NCBI GenBank assembly: GCA_014218235.1
Contig: CM024760.1
Coordinates: 12,566,049 to 12,630,048 of the forward strand
Reading direction: 5' to 3'
DNA: 64,000 nucleotides
Source of the DNA: Colocasia esculenta
Taxonomy: Eukaryota; Streptophyta; Magnoliopsida; Alismatales; Araceae
Of this stretch, positions 49,000 through 59,756 are shown in pieces (the first letter of the stretch is position 1; every line of letters begins with the position of its first letter). Under the pieces are notes generated by a model. That model made no database searches and was not told where the DNA came from. It worked only from the letters and a program-made list of their open reading frames with translations. The position numbers and the translations under genes are program-made.

Positions 49000-49468
49000 A
49001 GCAGTGCCTCCTCCCTCACATCCCCCACCCGGGCCACCTCCTCCCTCACTCCCTCACATCCCCCATCCGACGCCATCTCCACCACCTCCCCACCTCCCTC
49101 ACCTCCCCCCCTCCCACCCAGCCAGCCGCCCCACTTCCATTAGGTATGTTAATTAATTATTTAATATTTTTATTATATTAATTGATATAATTTTATTTGA
49201 CTAATGTAATTTGTTTCATGGTTTTTATTTGACAATTATAAATTGTTTAACAAATGTAATTGATTTTAATGATTTTTATTTGATAAATATAATTTGTTTA
49301 ATGATTTTGTTTGACAAATGTGATTTGTTTAAATATCTTTGTTTGACAAATGTGATTTATTTAATGATTATTGTTTGACAAATAAAATATGTTTAAATTA
49401 TTATTGTTTGACAAATGTGATTTGTTTGAATATTTTGATTTGACATATGTAATTTATTTATCTTATAA

Positions 49469-52251
49469 ATGGCAGATATGACTAGTTCCAACATTTCTTT
49501 AATGTGCTATTATGATGGTGTCTTACATATTGAGGATCATAAACCTCAATATGAAGGAGGTACTGTACGCATTTTGCGTGTAAAGAAAGACACAAGTTTT
49601 ACTGAGTTGATGAGAAAGTTATATATCTTGACGAAATATGACGAAAGACATGTTAAGATTGGTATAACATGCAAGTGGCCTACTTCTATGGGTGAATATA
49701 TTGCAGTGAGAGTTGAAGATGATGAAACTGTTGAAAGTATGTTCGATTTGTATCCTTCTCATGTATCTACTGTACAATTATATTTAGAGAAGGAAGATAT
49801 AGATAATATATCTATTCAAGGTAATGATGAAGTGCAAACACATGGTCATATTGATGACAACTTGCATACTCAACACTATGAGTATCAACAACCAACTGGA
49901 CACTTCACACGTATGTTGAATGATGATGTTCATTCTACTGGATTTTATTCTGCTAATGAGAGAGATGTACGGTACGAATCATATGACTACACTTTACCTA
50001 CAGATTATAACCCACGGTGAGTTGTCTCCCATAATTGTACGAAATATATATTAGTGTGAGAAAATTTTGTTAACATTTATAATTTTTATTTGGAGGTCTA
50101 TTGGCTATGGAGGTGGATTCTCACAGTATCCTTTCATGCCAATCACTGATCCGTCACATACTTTTCATAGTGCGAGCTCATCAGGGTATGTGATTTCATC
50201 ATCCTGATAAATTATTTTGATGTATTCACATAACATACCATAAATTTTATGCCATATTTGATTGATATGTAGGCACCATGTAACAGAAGAACATGTGATT
50301 GAGGAGGATGAAGAAGATGAAATAGATTCAGAAGATGATATAGATGACAATGAGAATATGGAAGAAGGAGATGATGAACCATTATTTGATATTGCCAGGG
50401 TTAATAATACAGAATATGAGCAAGACCCTCCAGATGTATTCACTTCTGATCACTGGATAGATGAAGCCACAATGAATAATTCTCATGAAGGGATAGATGT
50501 ACCTTGTACTTTAGAGGGTGAAGAGCCTCATGTTGGACAAGTTTTTACAAACAAGAAGAATTTGATATATGCATTACAAACATATTCAGTTAAACATAGT
50601 GTCCAATATAAGGTGACACGAAGTCACACGAAGATGTTTACAGCTCAATGCATTCATGATACATGTGCATGGAGGGTTCATGCATCAGTTGTGAAGGATT
50701 TGAATATTTCAAAGTAAAAAAATATGCTGGACCCATACATGTGTGAATCCAATATTGCAAAGTTCCAATCGCCAATGCACATCTCGTTTTGTTCAAATGT
50801 TGATTTTGTCAGCTGTGAAGACAAAGTTAACAATTACTCCAGAAGAGATTGTGAGAAGAATACTAGATGAATATCATGTTGAAATTTCTTATAAGAAAGC
50901 ATGGATTGCAAAATGTTTGGCTATGAAACAAATCTTCGGCAGTTGGGAATCATCATATGCTACTCTACCCAGGTATCTAGAGGCCCTTCAATTGACAAAT
51001 CCGGGGACAGTTGTGCAGTTCACCTATGCAGAACAATCTGTCTTTCGTTTTCAGAGAGTTTTTTGGTCATTTGCACCTTCTATACAGGGGTTTCCACATT
51101 GTAGGCCATTGATAAGTGTTGATGGAACACACCTGTATGGAAAATATCCTGGTGTTTTGATGATTGCTACTGGTGTAGATGCAGATGATGGTTTATTCCC
51201 CCTTGCATTCGCTATTGTTGAATCGGAAAATGGCGATTCTTGGGCATGGTTTTTGGCGTGTATCAGAGAGAAAGTTACAAATAGAGTTGATCTTGCAATC
51301 ATTTCTGATCGACATAGAGGTTTGGAGCATGCAGTACCTGAGATATTTCCTCCTCCTATTGGTTACCATCGTTGCTGTTTACGACATCTTGCTGATAATT
51401 TTCAAAAAACATTTCGTGATAAGACATTGACAGGTCTGTTATGGTCTGCAGCAACTAGAACATGTATCTTTGAATTTCAACATCTCATACAGAAAATAGA
51501 AGAAATGAATCCTCAAGCAAAGAAATGGTTGGAAGATGTCGGTTATGAAAGGTGGACAAAGGTATATGATGGTGGTAAGCGGTTTGGTATGATGACAACA
51601 AATATTTCTGAAAGTTTTAATAGTGTCTTGAAAGGTGCGCGAGGTTTGCCTATCCAGGCTTTAGTGCAAAAAACTTTCTACAGGTTAAACAAATTTTTTG
51701 TTAAACGACGTGAGGATGGTTTGAATTGGGAAGCATCATATGCTCCTAGTGTAGAAGTCCAACTTCGTGTTACTGAGCGAGAGGCTAGAAGATGTCAGGT
51801 GATCAGATTTTCTAGACATGAGTTTCAAGTCACTAATTCACACGGACATCAGTATACTGTTAACTTGGGACCGCAATGTGGTTGCTCCTGCAATGTTTAT
51901 TGCATGACAGGTCTTCCTTGTGTCCACATAGTGGCATCTTGTAGATCATTTTCAGCAAATATTTCACACTTGAACTTTTGTGCTGCATTTTATTCTGTGG
52001 AGGCCTATCGACAGACATATGGCTTTGCTTTTCATCCTGTCTTGGACAGTCGACATTGGCCGCCGCATAGAGGTGCTACATTGCAACCTCCATTTGGTCG
52101 CAGGCAAAGTGGTCGTCCACGTAGTAGACGCCTTCATATGCATATGGATACGAATAAAGAAGGGTCATCTCATAATCATTGTAGTCATTGTGGCCAACCA
52201 GGACATTATAGGAGTACATGTCCAGGGGTACAACCCCCTCATCACAATTAG
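49469..52251 (+). pseudogene. Mutator-like (MULE) transposase with two single-base frame breaks
   Basis: Exon 1 is 49469-50016, exon 2 50096-50185 and exon 3 from 50273, with GT-AG borders in matching phases. The N-terminus (CYYDGVLHIEDHKPQYEGGT) looks PB1-like. An acidic linker leads to the MuDR DNA-binding domain (FTNKKNLIYALQTYSVKHSV, HDTCAWRVHAS). The catalytic region has VDGTHLYGKY (Asp at 51121), GDSWAWFL and IISDRHRGLEHAV (Asp at 51307); I do not assign the third acid. A SWIM finger (CSC...PCVH, about 51885-51930) and a CCHC knuckle (CSHCGQPGHYRSTC) close the protein. Total about 870 residues. One base is missing at about 50707 (T run) and another at about 50737 (C run), so exon 3 changes frame twice within 35 bp. 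Outside that interval there is no stop. It would bind the TIRs and cut and paste the element. Confidence 0.9.
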
Positions 52252-52365
52252 TAAGTGTTTTTTATGTTCCTTACATACTTATAATTTTTCAAGCATATAT
52301 ATGTCTCTTGTTTACACATGTTGGTTATATACTTATAATTCCTTTTACACGTATGTTTTGCAGAG

Positions 52366-54550
52366 ATGGACCAGTTTCCAGGTCCTGTAGATACTTCTGT
52401 ATTATATGCACAGGAATCTCATAGATCACAGTTGGTTTGCGCTGGCCAGGTATTGTTATTGTTAATATATTGTTGTTGTTACTTGTGCATAAATTTAATG
52501 TTAACATATTTTAATTTTTTTTTTCAGGAAACAGAAGTTTTTAAATGTTGGGAGCACCATAGGAGCTTAGGTGCATGGGCAGTAGACCCCCGCATTGTAC
52601 AATATGTACATAGATCTGGTTTATTTCATTTGACTCAGGTTCAGTGGATTAGGTTAGATTGGGCATTGATCACTGCCCTTGTTGAGAGATGGAGGAGTGA
52701 GACACAGACATTCCACCTTAGGCATGGAGAGATGAGTATCACATTACAGGATGTTGCTATTTTGATGGGATTACCAATTGATGGTGATGCTGTTGTAGGA
52801 GACACTACTTTAGATTGGACAGATGCTTGCATGGCCCTTTTAGGTGATATTCCGGATACGATGAAACGAGGTTCAGTAAAATTATCTTGGTTGCGAGAGA
52901 CATTTGCAGTTATTGCAGAGGATGCATCGGCAGAGGTTGTTAGACGACATGCACGGGCATACTTGTTACATCTTTTGGGATGCACTATTTTCAATGATAA
53001 GTCAGGAAATTCAGTGCCACTTATGTATCTACCCCTTCTAGGGGACTTAGATCGGGTTAGTAGATACTCGTGGGGTGGTGCGACACTTGCTTATCTATAT
53101 CGGCAGTTATCTATTGCATGCAAGTCGGGTGCCAAGGCCATTTGTGGTTCATTGACTCTTCTTCAGGTAATTTGTCATTTACTGCATATTTATTTTGTCT
53201 CTAGCATGTGGTTGCATATTCTAAGTAATTGATTTTTTTTGCAGTTGTGGTCTTGGGAGCGACTTCATGTGGGACGTCCTGACATTCCGATGCATCCTTT
53301 GACACAAGACATGCCTTTGGGACACAGGTACATTTAAAATTTTGTGTGACTATTTATTTATATGAATGTTACTAAGTCACAAATAAATTGTAGGTGGAAT
53401 GTTCGAAGAGCAGAGATAAATAATCCTCATCATGTTTTGAGATTGTACAGATCAGAGTTTGATCATCAGGAGGACTACCAGGTAAACATAATGAAACCTA
53501 TTATATTGTACACAGAGGATACGATACTTACACTTACTAATTGTATTTTCAATACAGATTAGGTGGGAGCCATACACTGCAGATATATTGGAGATGTTAC
53601 CAGCTGTTTCTAGGCAGGCATCTCATCTTTGGTTGTCTCGAGTTCCTCTCCTTTGTTTTTCTATTGTTGAGATGCATGTTCCAGATAGAGTACTTAGACA
53701 GTTTGGTAGAGTACAACATATTCCTGGTCATGTTGATGCATTAGATCGTGTCACCCGAAAGGGACGTGGGCATATTGATTGGGCTAGATATTTTGCACAT
53801 TTTGTACAGATGTGGCATCATCGGGCAGATTACATTATACCACCGGATGAGGAGACTGTTGGTATTGGTAGAGGGGAGTATATGGCTTGGTATTGGGATA
53901 TCACTAGGCGGTACATTGCTCGGCCAGGTTTCAGTTATGATATGCGTTATGAGCCGCGAGATCACATAGAGAGGAGTCTGGTAGACGGTATGAAGCATTT
54001 ACATATGATGGCTAGTGTTGGCCTTCAGGATGATATATCGGATAGTGCACAGTCTACATTTATATCCATGCAGATGTATATTGATAGTGTGTTATCTCAG
54101 GTTCAGCGGACAGATTCATCTACATCACATGCAGGACCTTCAGAGCCATGTGCAGACACACCACATCAGCAGCCAGATGATGCAGGACCATCTCACTTTT
54201 CTCCAGATGTTATGACAGTTTCACAGTATGGTCTATATGACGTAGGAGCTTCACAGATAGTGACAGATGAGGGCATGACAGATACACAGCCACCACAGTC
54301 TACGATAGGTACATATCGTCGCCAGCGACGTCACAGAGGATCGACTAGCACACTATCACAGCAGAGTCAGTCTGATCTACTTGGAGAGACATTAGGCAGT
54401 ATATCAGAGGACATGGATTCTGAGACAGCACAGTCAGAGTCATGTGATGCTATGTTAGTGCATGATACACAGCACAGTCGGAGACAGAGGTTGATGCACA
54501 GAGCAGTGTCACAGTCGTGGTCGTGGTCGTGGTCGAGGTCGAGCATCTAG
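52366..54550 (+). CDS. Plant mobile domain (PMD) protein encoded by the MULE
   Basis: Exons 52366-52449, 52528-53166, 53245-53327, 53394-53481 and 53558-54550 give 628 residues with consistent phases. The PMD signature runs in order: FHLTQVQWIRLDWALITALV, ERWRSETQTFHLRHGEMSIT, LQDVAILMGLPIDGDAVVG, ARAYLLHLLGCTIFNDKSGN, LPLLGDLDRVSRYSWGGATL, AYLYRQL. This is the family of Arabidopsis MAIN/MAIL1 and of proteins mis-named phosphatase 7 long form. Next comes a conserved basic/aromatic region (HIDWARYFAHFVQMW), then a Ser/Gln-rich tail. The final codons run through a TGGTCG repeat as SWSWSW; one frame over, the same DNA reads RGRGRGRGRASRKGKKRW to a stop at 54585, so the 3' end may be frameshifted. 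The start lies 2 nt after an acceptor (52363). Its role in transposition is unknown. Confidence 0.88.
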
Positions 54551-55029
54551 AAAGGGAAAGAAGAGATGGTTTCCACAGTTTTTTTGAGATGATTTGTACT
54601 TGTTATTTTGATGTATTTGTGATTTAGACATGATGTATATATGACTTGGACATCTACAAATATTTTGCCATGAACCATTTTTGTGATTATCCTTGACATA
54701 TACATAGAAATGTTATCGTACAGGAACATGTACAAATAATGAAAATATATGTGAAACAGGGAGGTGCTGTCGATTTTTTAAAAATTAAATAATGTTTAAC
54801 AGAAATAAAGATATGTTTACAACCGTATAATTTGTTATTAATAATCTACTTTACTATCATATTAAAAGACTCGAATGCTAATCTAAAATTCAGACGTTGA
54901 GTTGAGAGAATTTCCTTTATATATATAATGGTAAAACTCTTATAAATTTTCAATGTAAAATTAAATAATAAATATAGATAATTAAATTTTATCTAAATTT
55001 TTAAACTTGTGTGAACTTCACACATATGT

Positions 55030-55186
55030 CTGTGTTTTCACAGAGCACCGCTCGGGTGCTCTGTGAAAACACAGGCGGGGTGCTCTTTCACAGCACCCGA
55101 GCGCCCCGCCTGTGTTTTCACAGCGAGCGGTGCTCTGTGAAAACACAGACAGGCCGCGCTCTGTGTTTTCACAGAGCGCGGCCTGT
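55030..55186. repeat. Cluster of large perfect hairpins in the right subterminal region of the MULE
   Basis: At least four inverted repeats overlap or abut. There are 20-bp arms starting CTGTGTTTTCACAGAG (55030-55049/55055-55074, 5-nt loop); 15-bp arms AAAACACAGGCGGGG and CCCCGCCTGTGTTTT; 12-bp arms GTGTTTTCACAG and CTGTGAAAACAC; and 17-bp arms starting ACAGGCCGCGC (55149-55165/55170-55186) with a TTTT loop. The word TGTGTTTTCACAG is shared by most. Confidence 0.95.
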
Positions 55187-55217
55187 GAGGTTTTTTTTTT
55201 AATTTTTAAGACTTGGA

Positions 55218-55319
55218 GTCGGCATTGGCATTGCCGACTCCAAAGCCGGCATTGCCAATGCCGACGTTAGAGTCGGCATTGGCAATGCCGGCTTTGGAGT
55301 CGGCAATGCCAATGCCGAC
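55218..55319. repeat. Right subterminal array: four 21-nt palindromes at exact 27-bp spacing
   Basis: Units start at 55218, 55245, 55272 and 55299, with arms of the type GTCGGCATT/AATGCCGAC and spacers TCCAAA, GTTAGA and TTTGGA. Period and core are the same as in the left array, but centres and spacers differ, so the two arrays are related yet not simple copies. Confidence 0.95.
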
Positions 55320-55344
55320 TCTAAAGCTCCCACCCGGTCTCCCG

Positions 55345-55454
55345 GTCACCAAGTTGCCACCGTGGCAACTTGGTGACTATTTTGGGAAATAAATTTAAAA
55401 TATGATTAAATAAATAATTAAATAATATAATATGATTATTTTAATAAAAAACCC
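55345..55454 (-). repeat. Right TIR of the MULE
   Basis: The reverse complement of the left TIR, ending in CCC next to the TSD. Its inner end is a near-perfect 33-nt palindrome with 16-bp arms starting GTCACCAAGTTGCCAC (55345-55360, 55362-55377) around a single C. Confidence 0.93.
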
Positions 55455-55685
55455 GCAGCAGTGCGATGGCACATCCGCCCAGACATAACATGGGACTGGC
55501 AGCAATTAACAGTGGCAGAGCCAGAAACAAGTAAGTGGCTACACGATTAGGTTCTTTTACTCTGTTTTAAATAATTTGTGTTTTAATCTAGCCGAGCTGG
55601 ATTAATTTGTGTTTTAAAACATAAATAATTTGTGTTTTAAAATTTGTCGCTCCGGAAGAGAAGTCAGGGATCCGCTCCCCCTTAG

Positions 55686-56226
55686 GGTTACGATAGCGTT
55701 GTTCATTATTCGGTTCAAATCGAAAAATCAAACTGAATTGAGCGATTCAATTTGATTTGGTTCACTTTGAACATGGAAAAAATTTAGTTTGATTCTAAAT
55801 CAATTCGAAAAAAAAATCGGTTTGATTCGGTTTCTAAACTCTATAAACCAAACTAAGTCGATTAAACTGAATAATAATAATAAATTTTAATTTGTATATA
55901 TCTATCAAGTTTATTTAATATATTTACATAAAAATACATATTATGAAGGGTAATATGGTCATCAACATTTAATACTTCATTTCAAATCTTATTTGATAGT
56001 GATTTATTAGAGAAACAAATGATTAAAATCTTATTTAAGACTAAGAGAATCTAAAAGTCTATTTATTTTCAAGATAAACTGAACCAAACTGAATTTATTT
56101 CGGTTTGATTTAGTTTCAAGAGATTTCGGTTTGGTTTGAGTTGGGTCTGAATTTAGTTTGGTTTGATTTCTTAAAAATATTCTATAAACTAAAGCAAACA
56201 AAACCATGAACACCCCTAGATTACGG
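55686..56226. mobile_element. hAT-type MITE, 525 bp, degenerate 8-bp TSD
   Basis: The body at 55694-56218 starts TAGCGTTGTTCAT and ends ATGAACACCCCTA, matching inverted ends with two mismatches. Flanks GGTTACGA and GATTACGG match at six of eight positions. Inside are many TCGGTTTGATT-like words in both orientations near the ends. No transposase is seen. It is probably older than the MITE at 11080. Confidence 0.6.
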
Positions 56227-57660
56227 GTCCTCTTGGAGCTTTTATCTCGGGGCGGCGACGAGAGACTCGCAGGGCTCAATGGTTGGATGGGCCGAGTCTT
56301 ATAGAAGCCCACCTGAGAACTATGCTGGCTCTTTTCTTGTTGCTTTAATAATTGTGTAGACTGTCGGTTACAGTCTGGGTGGAGCCAAAGACTCGAGAGG
56401 GGGTTGCAATTTTTCTTGAGAATTATTAAATATATATTTAAATAAAAAAGTTTTATATGCACTTTTAACTTCTCATTGGTATATTGTAATATTTATCATT
56501 TTCTTGAGTTAAATACTTATATATTCTTGACAAGTGTATTTACTTCTAAAATCTTAACCTCACCAAATATACCCATATATTTGATAAAAATGCATAAGAT
56601 ATATCTCTTGAGTTAACTGGCTGTCATAATTTAAGAAATATTTCAGTAAAATTTGGATGCAAGTGTTAAATGAGTTTCAAAAGACAGAGAATATACTAAC
56701 GATTTTTTTTTTATTTGAGAGAGAAAAAGAGAGCGCGTGAGAGTGGGAAGAAGATTTTAAATTAAGAGTATGTTCGTCTTTTTCCATCTCTTAAATCAGT
56801 TATAGTTGATTTCTGATATAATATATTCAAATGCACGGTATATTTGATGTGGTAAAGATTCTAGAGGTATAATTTTTTTAATATATTTTTAGAGGTATAC
56901 AGATATTTATCTCGTTTTTTTAACCATAGAAGTTCCATGCTGGCGGGATCGGGCCTAAGGAAGCCCGGGTCTGGGCCTTTTCGTTCTCGGTAAGGATCGC
57001 TCTCATAATCCTAGATAATTTTAAAATGGTTGGGCTAACGGGTCTCCGGATCTACCCGGCCCAATTGACACCGGTTGCATCCCTTTATGACTCTCTGTAC
57101 GAGGACCTTCCTCATAACAGCGACAGCACCCTCACTGCCAAAGTTAAGGCCGAGGTTGCCAGCAGTGTTAAACGAAAAAAACAAATTGTCGTACTGCCCG
57201 AAGTCTGTCAGGTGGAGATAGCTGTTTTATCTTAATTATATATTTATGTTTATTTTTATGATGTTCATTTTTTTAAAAACAATTATGTTGTATTTAGAAA
57301 TTTGAGCAATGTTTAGGTATTTTGCCTAATTGGAGAATGTTTTCGTATAATCTCATGTTCTTTCCGTCTGTGAGAGCGACGATTCTGCTTGATTCGAAGA
57401 TTTATTCGACACACAGGCTGTATTTTGGGGATTAAATGCCTAAAAGTGCCCTGCCGCGTATATATATGGGCAATGAGCATTTGGGCATAAAAAATTTTAG
57501 AGAGAAATTTAAAGTGGAAATGAACTTCCGGTCTAAATCTTGATCTATTATTTATTTTTAAATTTATTGACTCAATTTTTTTGACATTCGATCTATTAAA
57601 AATAAATTTTTATTTTTAAATTCAAAATATGATTTCACCGTCAGTTAACTGACGCCGTCT
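56227..57660. other. AT-rich intergenic DNA
   Basis: No recognised protein. A small open frame at 57026-57235 begins in a GCCCGG-rich patch and has no family resemblance that I can name. The rest looks like unspecific plant intergenic sequence. Confidence 0.35.
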
Positions 57661-57662
57661 AC

Positions 57663-57955
57663 TTGGCTGCCTCCACCTCCAGCGACAGGGAGACCTTTGC
57701 TGTCAAGTCGGCCGAGCTTTCGCGCTCCTCTCCCCTGCAGAGGGAAGAAATGATCTTGTCATCCGTCTGCAGCCCCCACGTCGTCTCCTGCTTCGGATCG
57801 GGCGTCACCGTCGAGCCCGATGGTCATGTCCTCTTCAACCTCTTCGTGGAGTACGTCCCCGGAGGCGATCTTGCAGAGGTCGTCAAGCGGCAAGGCGGTA
57901 CTCGGGTTGGTGTGCCTCCGTGGCAGGAGCATCGTCCACTGCGAATCTAAAATAA
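57663..57955 (+). pseudogene. Fragment of a MAPKKK17/18-like protein kinase
   Basis: A GC-rich island in AT-rich DNA encodes AASTSSDRETFAVKSAELSR with the invariant Lys of the ATP site (FAVK), then LQREEMILSSVCSPHVVSCF (helix C Glu and beta 4) and LFVEYVPGGDLAEVVKRQGG (hinge). This N-lobe pattern is that of plant MAPKKK17/18-type kinases. After the hinge about 20 residues are missing and the frame shifts; in the next frame GLVCLRGRSIVHCESK is the decayed HxDxK catalytic loop. Homology then ends. There is no ATG and no glycine loop before 57663. A captured or truncated gene piece, not a working kinase. Confidence 0.8.
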
Positions 57956-58559
57956 AAAAAACCCAAATTTAAATCTAAATTAAACCTTCCACTTATAGAA
58001 CGAGGTAGTGACGTTCTAGCAAGGGGCAGGTAAGTTGTAAATGTTATAAATAAATGCACGGTTGAGATGTACAGAAAAAGACACTCATCGTCCTATTCTT
58101 CCTTTTCCTAATTACTTGCTATTGAAGTGGGTTATACGGTGTTTTCTTCACTGTTTTAATAACCCTTGGGAAAACATTTTTAAATGTTCATATTTCTCAA
58201 ACGGTTGTTCTTCTCTAAGTCTTGTGCAAAGTCGAGTAATCTCTCAAGAGTATTTCACCTAACTAAGAGATATAATAAAATTAACATATATTGTAATAGA
58301 AAGTAATATTTATTATTATAAATTATAATTTTGTTAGAAATTAAAAAATATATCAAATATTTAATAAAGATTTTTATTTAATTTATCTTACTAAAATTGA
58401 AAAGTTAAAATTATATGACATACGGAACCCACAAAATTTCCGACATAAAATTATCCCCCATAAACTCCAACACACTGCATCGCAAAGTCGGCAGACGACA
58501 CCCCCACGCGCGTAACGCCAGGCACACCCGACACTCGTTCTTCCGTGCCACTGGTCTCG
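57956..58559. other. Intergenic DNA
   Basis: AT-rich, with a short GC-rich end (58495-58559) just before the next transposon. No gene recognised. Confidence 0.4.
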
Positions 58560-59298
58560 CATGCGTGTAGGGTTACAAATGAACTAATACATTCGACAAG
58601 TAGTTCGAAATTCGGCTCGATAAAAACTCGACTTCACTCGTTTATTAGATAAATGAGCCGAGCTTGAATAAAAATATAAACTCGATTCATAAACGAGTCG
58701 ATCTTGAACAAAGATATGCTCGACTCGAATACGTTCGCGAATAGCTCGTTAAGATACTCGATAATATGCTCGTTAAAATACTCGATTAGTTACTCGTTAA
58801 TATATTCGAATTATATTAATTTCTTATTATAAATATAAAAATATTAATATTTATTTATTTTTAAAGAATTTTTATTAAGGTACGAAATACTTATGAATAT
58901 TAAAATGTAAGAGATTAAATATGAGGATGTAAATACATAAATTATGAAAAGAATGACTGTAAACGAACTAATACACTCGACAAGTAACTCAAATTCGACT
59001 CGAATGTTACTCGAATTCGGCTCATTTAATAAGGTACATGAGTCAAGCTCAAACAAAAATTTAAGCTCGTTTCATAAACGAGCCGAGTATGAGCAAATAC
59101 TTACTCAGCTCTTTTAAGCTCGTAACCAAGTTTATTTAATTTTTTAATTATAAAAATTATAAATATAGTTGTTAAATATTTTAAACATTATACTAAAATA
59201 ATTAAACAAGTAACTTATTAAGAATTTTGGGGTATGACTTTGAAATAAGATAAATTTAGATCTTATAAACAATTATTTTGTTACTTGTAAATTGAATT

Positions 59299-59339
<41 letters not shown>

Positions 59340-59545
59340 TACATATTCGCAAATTCAATTGGGCTCGTTAAGATACTCGTTAAGGGCTCGAACTCGAGAG
59401 TATTTAAACGAATCAAGTTTGAACAACCATTTTCAATACTCGAAAAAGTTTGAGCTCGACTCGAGCTCGATTAAAAATTAACGAACAGAGCTTGAGCAGC
59501 ATAATACTCAGCTCGACTCGACTCGTTTGCAGCCCTACATGCATG
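58560..59545. mobile_element. hAT-type non-autonomous element, 970 bp, TSD CATGCGTG/CATGCATG
   Basis: The body at 58568-59537 starts TAGGGTTACAAATGAAC and ends GTTTGCAGCCCTA, so both ends read TAGGG(T/C)T(A/G)CAAA inwards. The flanking octamers CATGCGTG (58560-58567) and CATGCATG (59538-59545) differ by one base. Interior subterminal DNA is filled with CTCGACTCG/CGAGCCGAG words in opposite orientation at the two ends. No transposase is present. Confidence 0.8.
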
Positions 59546-59736
59546 GCCCTTGCGCACTGTGCAACACTGCCTCGGCATCTTTGCCTGCAGCCTAGCCAGA
59601 CAGCCATGCGGTCCCTCAACTGAGGCCAGTCGACATTGTGTTAGGTTGCACACCTGCCAGCAGCAACCCACACACGCCGCACATACGACTACACCAACTA
59701 CTGCGGCGACTACAACACCCAGCCTCCCTCCTCTGT

Positions 59737-59756
59737 GTCTCTCTCTCTCTCTTTCC

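Larger units (their letters stand above)
48475..55463 (+). mobile_element. Complete MULE carrying a transposase and a PMD gene, 9-bp TSD GCAGCAGTG
   Basis: The body is 48484-55454 (6971 bp). Identical nonamers GCAGCAGTG lie at 48475-48483 and 55455-55463. Terminal inverted repeats of about 107-110 bp (48484-48590 and 55345-55454) are nearly identical over the outer 85 bp. A 9-bp TSD, long TIRs and a MuDR-type transposase identify a Mutator-like element. Inside, in order: left palindrome array, GC-rich leader with 30-36-bp repeats, transposase gene, PMD gene, hairpin cluster, right palindrome array. The near-identical TIRs and perfect TSD suggest fairly recent insertion. Two single-base frame breaks in the transposase make present autonomy doubtful, unless they are sequence errors. 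Confidence 0.93.

Noticed and set aside
48593..49156. 187-residue open frame spanning the MULE left array and leader
   Set aside because: It starts in the palindrome array and continues through GC-rich tandem repeats; no domain, and the transposase start is downstream.
57026..57235. Small + strand ORF of 69 residues
   Set aside because: No recognisable family, no leader or splice context; could be chance in a locally GC-rich patch.
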